Assembly (NCBI GenBank): GCA_025991245.1
Contig: BQMJ01000011.1
Span: 62,001 to 126,000, forward strand
Length of the DNA stretch: 64,000 bases
Direction: 5' to 3'
Source of the DNA: Galdieria partita
Lineage: Eukaryota > Rhodophyta > Bangiophyceae > Galdieriales > Galdieriaceae
Position 1 is the first letter of the stretch. Every line of letters begins with the position of its first letter. The notes beneath the pieces were generated by a model. That model had not been told where the DNA came from, made no database searches, and saw only the letters and a program-made list of their open reading frames with translations. Positions 21,527 to 32,828 of this stretch are shown here, piece by piece. The translations under genes were made by a program, and so were the position numbers.

Positions 21527-22457
21527 GGTAGGCTTTGAACAAAATTTTCGATCGTCAAAAAACAAAATTTTCTATACAGTTGAAACCCAAAGGTAACGTT
21601 ATTTGTCAAAGGTAAACGGTTTTGGTAATTTCCAAAAAGAATAGCTTGCGTAAATACTTCGCAAACCAACAAACAATCTAAAAACACCCAATGGGTCCAT
21701 TAAAGCCACAGCACATGCCTTTACAAAGAAGAGGTTTCCAAACTCGTTACACTTTAGAGTTGAAAAATGCCACAAAAGTTCTGGAATGAAAAGAAAAATT
21801 TACACAGGAAGTTGAGAACAAACACCAAGCGTGTAATCAAAACAAGAGCAACTGGCAAACCAAACCAAAAAAGCAAATAAAGTAGTTTGCATGAGGAACG
21901 TTCCTATTTAAATGATCAACAATCAAAATTTGCCCAGCATGGACAGATCCCTCAAGACGTCAAATGATTGGAGGATCCAGGAAACTCGAGGGTGCGTAGA
22001 ATTGACTGGGATGTCCAAGTCCTTTTGAGGGCGAGTCACACAGTCTTTGAGAATATGTTCACATGGCTGACGTTGACTTTCACAAGGAAAGCGTTCCAAT
22101 CCTACGTTATCGTTTGTGGCAACTAGGATTGGATTATAAAGTACTAGTGTTGTCAAAATTGTGTAAACACATTCTGAGCAGTTGAAAATAGGGAACAAAG
22201 AATGATCTGATTCAACGACTTGTGACTTCAACAACCGAGGTAAAGATGCCTAGTTTCTACCTTTTTGTTTTAGTTTGAAACAATAGGAACAATGCAGACA
22301 TCTAAGGGAAACTTGCATGATGAAAACTCGTTGCTAACAAAGAGCGGAGATAGAGCTTGTAAAGGAATACTAATACATAAAAGTATTTGGATAACGCAGA
22401 GAAAGTGAGTTGCAAAATGACAAGGTTTTATTCAATATTGACTTGTTAGAAAGTAAC
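21527..22457. other. Intergenic region with an unassigned minus-strand frame
   Basis: Divergent promoter region for ornithine decarboxylase and SEN2. The minus strand is open over 21923-22234 (103 codons, TTG first, no ATG at the start) with ordinary-looking composition but no domain. It could be an exon of an unrecognised gene or part of the decarboxylase leader; not called. Confidence 0.4.
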
Positions 22458-23319
22458 ATGATGGAGTTGGGCTCAACTTTGTCTGGTTTTGGCAAGGGTT
22501 CATTGTCCCGAAGTGTTCCTGTGTTTGGAACTGATGCACCGGAAGCTTTAAGAGGCAAAGCAGCGAAGCAGCGCGCCAAAATATCGAGAAAAAGAGAAAG
22601 TATGGAAGTATCAGTTTTGGCGTTGGACCCTGAGAAGAATCAGCAACCTACTGTTAGTTCCTCTCAAGGAGACTTTCTTGCTGTTGACATAAGTCAGCTA
22701 TTGTCTTCTCCAACAGATGATAATCTTTTTGAAGAACACCTCCAACTTTGTTTATGGGAAGCCTTCTATGCTAGTTTTGTTACTAAACAGCTCCATATTT
22801 TTGACAACACTCATCCGAATACTGAGTTGACTGACCCAGATCATACTTATGCGTATTTTACTAGGCTCGTTCCACTGTTTCCATATTATTTATCGGTATA
22901 CTGCTATTATAAGGAGAGAGGTTGGTCTCCTCACTCTGGACTGAAATATGGTGTAGATTTTGTCTTGTATTATGGCTTAGTGGAAAATCACGTTCATTCT
23001 CCGTTTTGTGTTCTAGTCGATATACACAACGAAGACTCTTTAGAGGGCTGTTTGTTGGAGAAAAGCTGGATTAGTTTGCAGAATAGACTGCGGCTAGTAA
23101 AGCAGGTATTTGGGTATTTGTAAAGTTTTTGTAGTATATTTGACGTTTTCAAAGGTTGCCAAACAGTTATTATTGGTTCACGTGCAGAAACCAAAAGAGT
23201 TACCAAAGGAAACTTTATTTTCTTGTTGGAAAAGTTGTCTATCTTTAGAAATATCCGAAATGCTTGTGGAACGCTGGACGCCTTTCAATAAACGAAGAAA
23301 GAAAGATAGTCGTAATTAA
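22458..23319 (+). CDS. SEN2: tRNA-splicing endonuclease catalytic subunit SEN2
   Basis: Cleaves the 5' splice site of intron-containing pre-tRNAs in the SEN complex. Exons 22458-23105 and 23155-23319 (49-nt intron) give 270 residues, shorter than yeast Sen2 because the N-terminal region is reduced. The catalytic endA-like domain is clear: YYKERGWSPHSGLKYGVDF, then VLYY with the catalytic Tyr region, HSPFCVLV with the catalytic His, and VAKQLLLVHV with the catalytic Lys in exon 2. The middle LCLWEAFYASF segment matches the Sen2 interdomain helix. Two adjacent ATGs (22458, 22461) begin the frame; upstream in-frame sequence has only TTG. Confidence 0.88.
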
Positions 23320-23439
23320 TACTTTTGCATAGTATTCGTGTATCTTATTGTACTTTTGAGTTTCTTATGAAAAGTGGAAAGATGACAACATCGCATTTCA
23401 AAAGTGGGTTACTTGTGGTGTTGTGATTGGCGAAACAAT

Positions 23440-25744
23440 ATGGAACAGGACACAGCGGTGACCGCAACTATTTCCGATAATAACGTATATAATTTTAGTA
23501 AACAAAGTGGTCCAAATGACCATCAAAACCCTGTTCTTTCTACGGACAGAGAAGAAGCCTTTTTATCCAACGAAAATGACTCTACAGCGAACGGCATAGA
23601 AAGTGAACCCACCAACGTAAAAGACAAGTTTGAGTGGGCCGAAGGTAGGACGGGTGGAGTATATATTCCACCGTTCAAGTTGGAGCGGATGAAAGAGGAA
23701 AGATGGGCTGCAGCAGGTGGCAAGTTATCTGGTGATTATGAAGGGCAGCGAATTGCTTGGGAGCTGCTGAAAAAGAAGATAAACGGTTGTGTCAACAAGA
23801 TAAACACAACCAACATAACTCAAGTCATTCCCGAATTTTTCCAATTGAACTTGATAAGAGGTCGAGGTCTTCTTTCTCGAGCAATATTGAAGGCGCAATT
23901 AACTTCCCCGGAATTCACCAACGTCTATGCGGCACTTATTGCAGTTTTGAATACCAAGATACCAGAGATTGGAGAAATGATATTGATTCGAGTCATTCTA
24001 CAGTTTAGAAAGGCATTCAAAAGAAACGATAAGAGACTTTGTATCTCTACGACCAAGTTCATCGCCCATCTTGTGAATCAACTTGTGTGTCACGAATTAC
24101 TGGCATTGCAAATTTTAACGTTACTGTTAGAACAACCCACTGATGACTCGGTTGAAGTAGCTGTTTCATTTGTAAAGGAGTGTGGTAACATATTATCCGA
24201 ACTTTCACCTCAAGGACTTTATGCAGTGTTTGAAAGGTTGAGAGGAATCCTTCACGAAGGTGACATAGACAAAAGGGTCCAATATATGATAGAAGCACTT
24301 TTTGCTATTCGTAGGGATGTAAGTATAGTATATATGAATATGTAATTGTCTCTCAATCACTTTTCTGTATAGGGTTTCTCAAAGTATCCTCCTTTTCCAC
24401 CAGAGCTAGACTTAATTGAAGAAGAAGATCGAATTACTCATGAGATTTGTTTAGATGATGAGTTGGAATTGGATACTAGCGATGATGTATTCCATTTTGA
24501 TCCAGAATATGATGAAAATGAGATGCGATATGCTGAGATACGAGAAGAGATTTTAGGCAAAGAAGAAGAGGACGAAGAAGAAGAAGAAGAGGACGAAGAA
24601 GACGAAGAAGGAAAGGATGCAACCACCGAAGCGGAAGAGAATGATAGGACAACAGATGAAGCAACAACAGTTATTCATCAAGGAACGGACATGGAACTTA
24701 TTCAGTTTCGTCGAAGTGTATATCTGACCATTATGTCTTCACTTTCGTTTGAGGAAGGGGCACATAAACTGGTAAAGTTGATGAACGAAGGAAACAATCA
24801 ACAAAGACAGTATGAATTGTGTTCGATGATTATAGAATGTTGTAGTCAAGAGAGGACTTATCTTCGTTTCTATGGACTTCTTGCTCGGCGCTTCTGTTCG
24901 TTATCACAGATTTACTCGGATAAATTTGATGAACTGTTTGGTGAATATTATGCAACTATTCATCGCTTAGAGACAAGTAAATTAAGAAATGTTGCCAAAT
25001 TTTTTGCCGCTTTGTTTGAGGTATGTATTTGTGTATCTTTTTGTTGATTGGTTGTCTCAACATTATGATGCTTAGACGGATTCCATTTCATGGAGTGCTA
25101 TGGAATATATTCGCCTTGTTGAAGAAGAGACCACGTCTTCAAGTAGAATATTTGTGAAGATTTTATTTCAAGAACTGGCAGAAAACATGACGGCAGAGCG
25201 TCTTCGAGATAGACTGAAAGATCCGGATCTACAAGTTCACTTTCAAGGTCTGTTTCCTTTGGACAATCCACGTAACACACGCTTTGCAATCAACTATTTC
25301 ACAAGTATTGGTTTGGGTGTTTTAACTGAAGAAATGAGAGAGCACTTGAAGAAGCTTCCCAAAAATGAGACTCGGAATCATATGGCATCACAAGATATTG
25401 ATTCCACAGAGAAACAAGAGAAGAGTGATTGGATGAGTTCTATGGATGAGGAACGCCAATCAAGTATTTCTTCTTCCACCTCAAGTTCACCTCGTCCAAG
25501 AAGAAGTCGAAGGTTTTCAGATTCTTCTTCATTCGAAGAGGATGACGATCATGAGAAGAGAAGAGAGTATGCTTCTTCAGAAGACAGTAGAGGTAGTCAT
25601 TCTCCAAGAGAACGACATGAAAGAACCAAAAGTAGTCGAAGAAGCTCGAGACATCATTCTTCCAAAAGAGACAAACTCAGAAAAAGGTCTCCGTTTTCCG
25701 ACTCTTCCTATCGTCATTCCAAGAAAAGTCGTCATCATCGTTGA
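23440..25744 (+). CDS. CWC22: Pre-mRNA-splicing factor CWC22
   Basis: Spliceosomal protein that supports Prp2-driven activation and, in other eukaryotes, delivers eIF4A3 for the exon junction complex. Exons 23440-24318, 24373-25020, 25076-25744; 731 residues. After an acidic leader come [13 protein letters not shown], a MIF4G domain (about 100-295; [13 protein letters not shown]), [12 protein letters not shown], an unbroken Glu/Asp tract (about 350-375), an MA3 domain (about 400-560; [21 protein letters not shown]) and a Ser/Arg-rich tail (about 630-731) of RS-domain style. Domain order and length are as in metazoan and plant CWC22. Confidence 0.95.
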
Positions 25745-25916
25745 TTTTTACAAAAGTGAGTTATATTTGATGGATATAGAAACATTTTATTACAAGATAA
25801 AACATTCATTTGCCAAATCATGTTTTCATCCTAATCATTGTCCATGAATATTGTCAAAGCATGGAGCCATGAATTGGATGGATCACGGACCAATGTCTTG
25901 TGATCAAACCGAACCT

Positions 25917-26907
25917 TCACAGACCATCTTGTGAATTCGTTTCCCCTCCTTGAAACAAACCAGACACCACATCCACTAGAGCATCACACTGTGCTGCATC
26001 CAATTGTTCGCCATTTTCATTCACAACATGATATACATCATGTCTAGTCTTTCCTTCTCTATTGTACGTTGACAACGAAGCGAAAATAATATGAATGGGC
26101 AATTGAGACAATTGCTTCATAAAATGAACAAGAAAAGAAGGACTATTAGGAACAATGGCTGTCAAAGTAGTATGAGTAGGAGTGGCATGATTATCTGTAT
26201 AAAATGCCACTCCCTTCTCATAATCTACCCATCTGTCCCTATAATCTATATAAGGAAGTTCAGGATGGGTAGTCAACTTGGGCTGCATTGGATTCGATAG
26301 TGTATCCTGTGACTGCTTTTTAGCAAGTTCTTGAAGATCTCTTTGCAGCTACAACAATTTAAAGATACGAAAAATATGGCCTATATAACTACTTACACGT
26401 TGAGTTTCTTCTACAGAAAGTTTTGTTCCATTCTTCGAAAGCTCCAAATTACAAGATACCCGTTCATTCTCCGAACGAACAACCAAGTGTTCGATATTCA
26501 AGTTTTTTTCTGCACATAGAAACACCAACTCTGGTACCCAACGAATGCTACTTTTCCCACTCCAACTAATGATAGTCTGATGGATAAGAGTTTCATGGTC
26601 CACTGTTACTTGTCCATCTCGTGCATTATCTGTCTCCACTGAAGACTTTTCCTTTGACATGGAACCCATCCAAGTATACCATCCCAAAGGAGAAGACCGC
26701 CTAGTGTTCTTTATATTTGTCCAATCTCCCACTCTCCACGGAGACAGAGTTGGTGTTCTTATAGAACAAGCTCTCACTTGGAAAACCAACCCTCTGGATG
26801 AAGTTGACTAGAAACGAGCTAGTACCATGAGAAGAGTATTAAGTTGTTTCATATCCACTCACCCTCTGTCTCCACTCACTTACAACACATATAAAAGACG
26901 ACGCCAT
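25917..26907 (-). CDS. ACT-domain protein, probably plastid-targeted (ACR11/12-like)
   Basis: ACT domains bind amino acids and regulate metabolism; the two-ACT plastid proteins of plants are about this size. Exons 26884-26907, 26397-26807, 25917-26348 give 288 residues. Exon 1 codes only eight residues (MASSFICV), and the 76-nt intron ends at 26808; together with exon 2 the N-terminus STSSRGLVFQVRAC reads as a transit peptide. The C-terminal ACT unit shows TLTAIVPNSPSFLVHFMKQL and a GKTRHDVYHVVNENG strand pair; a less clear repeat covers about 70-145. Without exon 1 there is no ATG in frame, which supports the tiny first exon. Exact ligand unknown. Confidence 0.75.
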
Positions 26908-27201
26908 CAATCCTCCTCCAACCCAAGCGACAAGAATTCTCTTTCAATGAATGGACAAATATCCTTTCTTCACCTTGTTGAAGCCAATATGTGTTTACTT
27001 GATAAAATGGCTCGCGGAAATTGTTTTCACTGGATATCATATCACAAGAAATAGATACCATATCATGGCACACTTTGCAATAATAGGTGGGTGGAAAAGA
27101 GCCTCTATGGAATGATTGAAGATATCGTACGTTTATATATCTGAGTGTGGATATGTGTATAAGAATGACTCCAGTGAGTTCAAATCTCAAGTCTGTCCCT
27201 C

Positions 27202-28178
27202 TTGAGAGCGCTTATTTCATTCGCATCCAAAATCTTTGGCGTTTTCCTGAAACGATGGAAGACACTTTGGTTCAACAAGTTGGTTCAACTACTTCAACGA
27301 GTAGGTGGAAGGAGTTTTCAATCAATATTTTGGCTAAATATATCTCTAGTTGGTGCCTATTCCAATAGCCCTCATAAAGTCGAATATTTGGCTTGGATAC
27401 CAAGTTGGTTTCCAAGAAAAGGTGAGTTCCACAAACGACTTGGGAGTGAATAACTGTTTTTCTTTGCTCTCTTTTGGTTGCTCCGTTCAGTGCACAACTT
27501 GTTGGCGTGGAATAACGTTTATCTTTCTACTGCCATCTTTTTGGCGGGCAATTGCCTTTTTCTTTTGTTCATATTAGGCAAAGTTTCGCTTCTTTCGCTC
27601 ATTGCGTATGTGGCTATGTTGGAATTGGCTCTTTCCTTCGTGTTTGTCCAGTGTTCCAATCTTTTGGTAGGCTTTCTTGGATCCGACTTTTATTCCCCGC
27701 CTTCTTTAGGAAAGTCTTATGTAACAGAAGAATATCTATCCAAGCAGTTGGACCAACTCATTCCTTTGATCAACAAAGCTATCGATGAATGGAAAAAGAT
27801 TATCTTTTGCACAGACAACAGACGTACGCTGAGGCTATGTTTGGTAGCGTATATTTTCGCCAAGTTGGGACATGTTGTGAGCTTTCTCTCGCTATTATAT
27901 CTTTGTTTTCTATACTTATTTACCGTTCCCATATTGTATCATACTTTTCAACAACCAGTGGATCATTCCGTTTCTCGAATGATGGCATTTGCTTATGAAG
28001 TGAGTAGTATTTAGAGTACACAAGTGTTGACGTATTTATTTGGTTTTAGTGTTGGTCACCTATTCAGTATCATCTCCAACAAAGGTTACAGAAACTTGTC
28101 GATCATTGTCCACAACGAATACGGTCCATCCTGACTCAACATTTGCAACCTCTTGTAGAAAAAACAAAAACTCAGTGA
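27202..28178 (+). CDS. Reticulon-domain ER membrane protein
   Basis: Shapes tubular endoplasmic reticulum. Supported exons: 27202(or earlier)-27421, 27491-27999, 28050-28178. The reticulon homology domain runs from VHNLLAWNNVYLS through a first hydrophobic hairpin (FLAGNCLFLLF..SLLSLIAYV), a hydrophilic loop with LDQLIPLINKAIDEWKKI, and a second hairpin (FAKLGHVVSFLSLLYLCFLYLF). Exon 3 adds a short basic C-tail. The first coding exon contains no ATG, so a start exon lies upstream; ATG 27065 with a donor at 27087 or 27091 fits in phase but needs a 92-101 nt intron. The stop at 28176 overlaps a GTGAGT donor-like site. Gene lies 104 bp before ClpB on the same strand. Confidence 0.75.
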
Positions 28179-28282
28179 GTTGTCAAGAGTTTATAAAACG
28201 TTCGACAGAGCCTTATTTTGGGAACATTCTAGAGGCAAGCCATTCCCATTTGTTGTGATTGTTCCGAGTTGGTCAACAGCAG

Positions 28283-31159
28283 ATGGCTGCTTTCGTATCC
28301 TACTGTTTATATCCCAACTGCACAAAAACACCTATTTCTTGCAAATATCGTACTACTAGGTCTACTCTCACAAGGATAATCAACGGATGGACAACAAAAC
28401 CCCTGTTGGTGACGCCTTTTGGACAACCCCTTCAACTCACTCTGAGGAAAAGAGTTTCTATTCATAACCACATGTTCATGGCAGCAGATAATGAAGACGT
28501 TGCTAACATTCTAGACGCAAATTTATACACTGAGAAAGCTTGGGAAGTGTTAACCAGATTATCTACACTGGCTAGACAATATGCACAACAGACGATAGAA
28601 AATGAAATGTTGTTGTATTCTCTATTCAAGGACGACTTGGTGCAAAGAATACTGAATAAAGCAACAACGATAGATATCAAAATAATGGAAAGGAAACTAG
28701 TGGAACTCTTGGACAGACTACCCAAAGTGTATGGTACTACAGCTACCCAAGTGATGGGAACCAGCCTAAGAAATACTCTAGAAGAAGCCAATCGTATTAG
28801 AAAACAGTATGAGGACTCTTACATTAGTGTGGAGCACTTGTTACAAGCTTGCATGCGCGACCCTAAATTCCGCTCACTCGGAGTGAGTGAAAGTGAACTG
28901 GTGAAAGCTATCAAAGATGTGAGAGGAAATCAAAAGGTTACCTCACAGACACCAGAATCAACTTATGAGGCCTTAGAAAAGTATGGAAGAGATTTGACGA
29001 AACTAGCCAGGGCAAAGAAATTGGATCCAGTGATTGGAAGGGATGAAGAAATTAGAAGAACCATCCAGATCCTTTCCAGGCGAACGAAGAATAATCCTAT
29101 TCTATTAGGTGAACCAGGAGTAGGTAAGACAGCTATAGCTGAAGGTTTAGCACAACGAATTGTATCGGGAGATGTTCCGAGTTCCTTGAAAAATCGTCGT
29201 CTCATAGCATTAGATTTGAGTGCTATTATTGCTGGAGCAAAGTATCGAGGAGAATTTGAAGAACGTTTAAAGGCAGTGTTAAAGGAAGTAACTGAAGCTG
29301 AAGGAGGAATTATTTTGTTTATAGACGAAATTCACACCGTTGTGGGTGCTGGAAGAACAGATGGTGCAATGGACGCTGGCAATATTCTCAAACCGATGCT
29401 TGCCAGAGGTGAATTGCGTTGTATTGGTGCAACAACTTTGGAAGAATATCGAAAGTATATTGAAAAGGATGCTGCTTTGGAAAGACGTTTTCAGCCTGTG
29501 TTTGTGGAACAGCCTTCCGTTTCTGACACAGTGAGTATTTTGAGAGGCCTGAAGGAACGTTATGAAGTTCATCATGGAGTTCGTATTACAGATGCAGCTC
29601 TTGTAGCGGCAGCCACTTTAAGTGATCGATATATTGCAGACAGATTTCTTCCTGATAAAGCAATAGACTTGGTAGATGAAGCAGCAGCTAGATTAAAGAT
29701 GGAGGCTACCTCAAAGCCTGCTGCACTGGATAGAATTGAAAGAAAGATTATTCAACTGGAGATGGAAAGATTGAGTTTAAAGAATGAAACTGGACCAGGA
29801 GTAGCTAAACGTCAAGAATCGCTTTCTAATGAATTGCAAGCTTTGATGAAGCAACGTGAAAGTTTAGAAAGTAGATGGAAAAGAGAATCTGAGGCACTTG
29901 GAGAAATACAACGTTTAAAGGAAGAACGGGACAAAGTTCGCTTGGAAATAGAAAGAGCGGAACAAGTGTATGATTTGAATCGAGCTGCAGAGTTGAAGTT
30001 TACCAAATTTAGAGAGATTGAAAAGCAGCTAGCTGAGAAGGAGAAGCAGTTGGCAGAAGGAGAGAAGAATGGTGAAATTGCCTTGTTGAGAGACCAAGTG
30101 ACTGAGCAAGATATTGCAGCTGTAGTATCCTCGTGGACAAGAATTCCTGTAGAAAAGTTGGCAACTTCTGAACGAACCAAATTGTTACATTTAGAAGAAG
30201 AATTGACTAAGAGAGTAGTTGGTCAAAAGCAAGCTGTTCAAGCAGTAGCTGAAGCTGTCCAACGAAATAGAGCAGGTTTGGCCAATCCAAAGAGGCCTGT
30301 GGCGAGCTTTGCCTTTTTAGGTCCTACTGGAGTTGGCAAAACGGAGTTGGCTAAAGCATTGGCTCAAGTCTTATTTGATTCTGAAGATGCAATGATACGT
30401 ATTGATATGACAGAGTATATGGAGAAGCATACAGTTTCTAGGTTGATTGGAGCTCCTCCAGGATATATTGGTTATGAAGAAGGTGGTCAATTATCAGAAG
30501 CTGTTAGACGTCGACCCTATTCTGTTATTCTCTTTGATGAGATTGAAAAGGCTCATTCCGATGTGTTCAATGTATTGCTTCAAGTATTGGATGATGGTCG
30601 TATTACGGATGGACAAGGACGAACAGTGGATTTCTGCAACTGTATTATCATTATGACTTCCAATATTGGTTCTCAAGCTATTTTAGATATTGCAGGAGAT
30701 GAAGAAAGATATGATGAGATGCGAGAGCGAGTCTTGGAAATGATGAGAATGACATTTCGACCAGAGTTTATGAATCGTTTGGATGAAGTTATTATATTCC
30801 ATTCTTTAACACGTTCAGAGTTGCGTCAAATTGTGCGCATTCAACTGCAAGAGTTGGATATTCGTTTACGTGAGAAAAAGTTGGGTCTACAAGTATCTGA
30901 TAGAGCTGCTGATGTATTGGCTACTCTTGGTTATGATCCAGTGTATGGTGCAAGGCCATTGAGGAGAGCTATTCAACGATATTTAGAAACACCCATTGCT
31001 AGGCAAATTCTAGAAGGCAAGTTTCAAGATGGGGACTTGATTCGAGTTGGTGCTAATGAAGATAATATGCTGGTATTTGAGTCGGTTAGCGGAGGTGTTT
31101 TAGGCAAAGAAGAAGAAAGTTCACCAGTGGAGAAGTTTTCAGCTGTAACTAGAAACTAG
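28283..31159 (+). CDS. CLPB: ClpB/Hsp100 disaggregase, organellar
   Basis: Hexameric AAA+ chaperone that threads aggregated protein together with Hsp70. One exon, 958 residues. The first ~75 residues lack acids and resemble a plastid or mitochondrial presequence. Then: Clp N domain (about 85-230), first AAA+ module with Walker [16 protein letters not shown] near residue 275 and Walker [15 protein letters not shown], the long coiled-coil middle domain (about 490-620; [18 protein letters not shown]), and second module with [15 protein letters not shown] near 680 and [11 protein letters not shown]. The middle domain separates ClpB from ClpC/ClpA. Start chosen at the first ATG; eight TTG-led codons lie upstream. 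Confidence 0.95.
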   Translation: MAAFVSYCLYPNCTKTPISCKYRTTRSTLTRIINGWTTKPLLVTPFGQPLQLTLRKRVSIHNHMFMAADNEDVANILDANLYTEKAWEVLTRLSTLARQYAQQTIENEMLLYSLFKDDLVQRILNKATTIDIKIMERKLVELLDRLPKVYGTTATQVMGTSLRNTLEEANRIRKQYEDSYISVEHLLQACMRDPKFRSLGVSESELVKAIKDVRGNQKVTSQTPESTYEALEKYGRDLTKLARAKKLDPVIGRDEEIRRTIQILSRRTKNNPILLGEPGVGKTAIAEGLAQRIVSGDVPSSLKNRRLIALDLSAIIAGAKYRGEFEERLKAVLKEVTEAEGGIILFIDEIHTVVGAGRTDGAMDAGNILKPMLARGELRCIGATTLEEYRKYIEKDAALERRFQPVFVEQPSVSDTVSILRGLKERYEVHHGVRITDAALVAAATLSDRYIADRFLPDKAIDLVDEAAARLKMEATSKPAALDRIERKIIQLEMERLSLKNETGPGVAKRQESLSNELQALMKQRESLESRWKRESEALGEIQRLKEERDKVRLEIERAEQVYDLNRAAELKFTKFREIEKQLAEKEKQLAEGEKNGEIALLRDQVTEQDIAAVVSSWTRIPVEKLATSERTKLLHLEEELTKRVVGQKQAVQAVAEAVQRNRAGLANPKRPVASFAFLGPTGVGKTELAKALAQVLFDSEDAMIRIDMTEYMEKHTVSRLIGAPPGYIGYEEGGQLSEAVRRRPYSVILFDEIEKAHSDVFNVLLQVLDDGRITDGQGRTVDFCNCIIIMTSNIGSQAILDIAGDEERYDEMRERVLEMMRMTFRPEFMNRLDEVIIFHSLTRSELRQIVRIQLQELDIRLREKKLGLQVSDRAADVLATLGYDPVYGARPLRRAIQRYLETPIARQILEGKFQDGDLIRVGANEDNMLVFESVSGGVLGKEEESSPVEKFSAVTRN

Positions 31160-31235
31160 AATGGGTTGGAAGAGGAGAATATGAGTAGACCACATTCACT
31201 CTATCCTGCACTCTTGTTGTAGACAGCTTTATTTG

Positions 31236-31250
31236 TATATATATATATAG
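31236..31250. repeat. (AT)n tract
   Basis: Short ATATATATATATA tract in the gap between ClpB and the OTU gene, followed by AGAGAG. Confidence 0.8.
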
Positions 31251-31359
31251 AGAGAAAAAGAGTCCACTTTAGCAATGAATGGATGGGTTTTTGTACAACT
31301 GGGCAATGTGTGTTTGTTTTGTGGTTTAAAGGGTTCTTATTTGGATAAACAAGAGAGTT

Positions 31360-31988
31360 ATGTGGAACAAAATTGTTGCTATGAGAAAACAAACCAACTA
31401 TTCTGCACTGCGACTTTCTACTGGTTGGACGTTACCCCCTTTTCCTTTTGGCAGCTTCCCACCTCGGTTTTGGTGGGCAAGTGCCAGTGAAAAGAGTCAT
31501 CGCAGATTTCGCAAAGTTTCTGTAAAAGGCGATGGACGTTGTTTATTTCGTGCTATTGCAAAGTGTTTGGCCCACAATGAAGGCCGTGCTTTACCTGAAC
31601 ATTTGGAAGTCGCTGATGCCGATGCTCTCAGAAGGGAGGCATACAAAGTGGGTAATCTTGGGTTTCTTGTAGCTATCCTTAACCTCGTGTTTAGATCATT
31701 TGCGTAGAGCAGCGAGCAAAGTTTGAAAAGAACATGCTGATTGAAGGAAACATCAGGCACTATTGTCAGGAATTATTGAAACCTAGTTTTTATGGTGGGG
31801 AGCCTGAAATATGGGTGTTGAGTGAAGTATTTCAAGTTCCCATTCAAGTGTACTTACAAACGGAGGATGGAGAGTATAGAAAAATAGTAGAATATGGCAA
31901 ACAGTTTTGGAACAAGGGGGGAGGGTTACCTGTTTGTTTATTGTACAATGGCATCAATCATTATGATGCTTTGTTCGAATCCCATTGA
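31360..31988 (+). CDS. OTU-family cysteine protease (deubiquitinase-like)
   Basis: Predicted to remove ubiquitin or a ubiquitin-like modifier. Exons 31360-31651 and 31708-31988 (56-nt intron) give 190 residues. The Cys box VKGDGRCLFRAIA carries catalytic Asp and Cys; the His box is YNGINHYDAL near the C-terminus; between them lie the expected EPEIWVLSEVF and IQVYLQ strands. The first ~45 residues (Arg, Ser, Pro, Trp-rich) precede the domain and may be a targeting sequence. A donor four bases earlier (31648) with acceptor at 31709 is a close alternative that changes two residues. The TGA stop is directly followed by the ATG of lumazine synthase. Confidence 0.85.
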
Positions 31989-32828
31989 ATGAAGCAAGCA
32001 AGTTGTTCCTCCCTATTTTTTGTGATACCAAGGAACCCACTAGCGTTTTGTCCATATTCACCCTGGCAAGGAAGAAATAGGATACTTGAGAACAAAAGCT
32101 CTGACGCTTGTCGCTACAACAAACCTAATGTCCATACCTTTTTTCCAGTGTTTGTTACAAAGGTAAAGCGTGGACACTTGCCTCTCCGCCTAGCAGAGAT
32201 AAGCTGTAAGAAAGAGTCGTCAAAGGGGGTCGACTTTGGGATTCTCGACGGTAGCGCGTTGCGCATAGGAATTGTGTACTCTCGTTGGAACAACAAAATA
32301 GTTTCAAGTTTGCTGAAAGCTTGCAAAGATACCTTGCTTGCTCACAGGGTTGATCCCAGCAACGTTGTCGAATTCGAAGTAGGCATAGTTCACTATCAAC
32401 GAGAAAGTGGAATTTTCAAAACAGTATATTAGGTTCCTGGTTCCTTTGAACTACCCATGGCGGCAAGATATATGACTTTCTCACAACGAGTGGATTGCAT
32501 TATATCTATTGGTTGCTTGATAAAAGGAGAGACATCTCATTATGAGATGATTGCACAGGCCGTTACAAACGGTTTGATGGAGGTATTTTTTGGTTTTGAA
32601 AAGTAGTCAATGGATTGAATTTTTTTTCTTTATCATAAGATTGGTATTACTTCGAATATACCAGTGGTTTATGGGGTTCTTACTTGTTTGACGGAAGAAC
32701 AAGCAATCGCTCGTTCCAGTGGAGATGAAAACCATGGAATAGCATGGGCAAAGACTGCTATTGAAATGGGAAACTTGAAACTTAGCCAGTTTGGTCAAAC
32801 AAAGGTTGAAAGAGCAATAAAATTTTGA
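31989..32828 (+). CDS. RIB4: Lumazine synthase (6,7-dimethyl-8-ribityllumazine synthase)
   Basis: Condenses the ribityl-aminopyrimidine with dihydroxybutanone phosphate; penultimate step of riboflavin synthesis. Exons 31989-32378, 32433-32582, 32640-32828; 242 residues against about 155 for the core enzyme. The core begins near residue 88 ([11 protein letters not shown]) and shows [26 protein letters not shown] with the catalytic His, [14 protein letters not shown] and [10 protein letters not shown]. The long N-terminal extension, Ser/Asn/Arg-rich, fits a plastid transit peptide, as in plants. The only ATG in the first exon frame is the one that abuts the upstream stop codon, so the start is fixed unless an unseen leader exon exists. 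Confidence 0.9.

Noticed and set aside
21923-22234. 103-codon minus-strand frame upstream of ornithine decarboxylase
   Set aside because: No ATG at its start, no domain, and no clear splice partner.
24555-24612. GAA/GAC-rich run as a non-coding repeat
   Set aside because: It codes the acidic segment between the MIF4G and MA3 domains of CWC22, typical of the family.
27170-27190. tRNA B-box-like sequence (GAGTTCAAATCTC)
   Set aside because: No A box, acceptor stem or anticodon arm at the right spacing; it lies in the leader of the reticulon gene.
28171-28260. Further reticulon exon after the GTGAGT at its stop
   Set aside because: It would need a 37-nt intron and then run into the ClpB start in another frame with no reticulon-like sequence.
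31972-31985. GTTCGAATCCC, resembling a tRNA T-loop
   Set aside because: It codes the C-terminus of the OTU protein and has no flanking cloverleaf.
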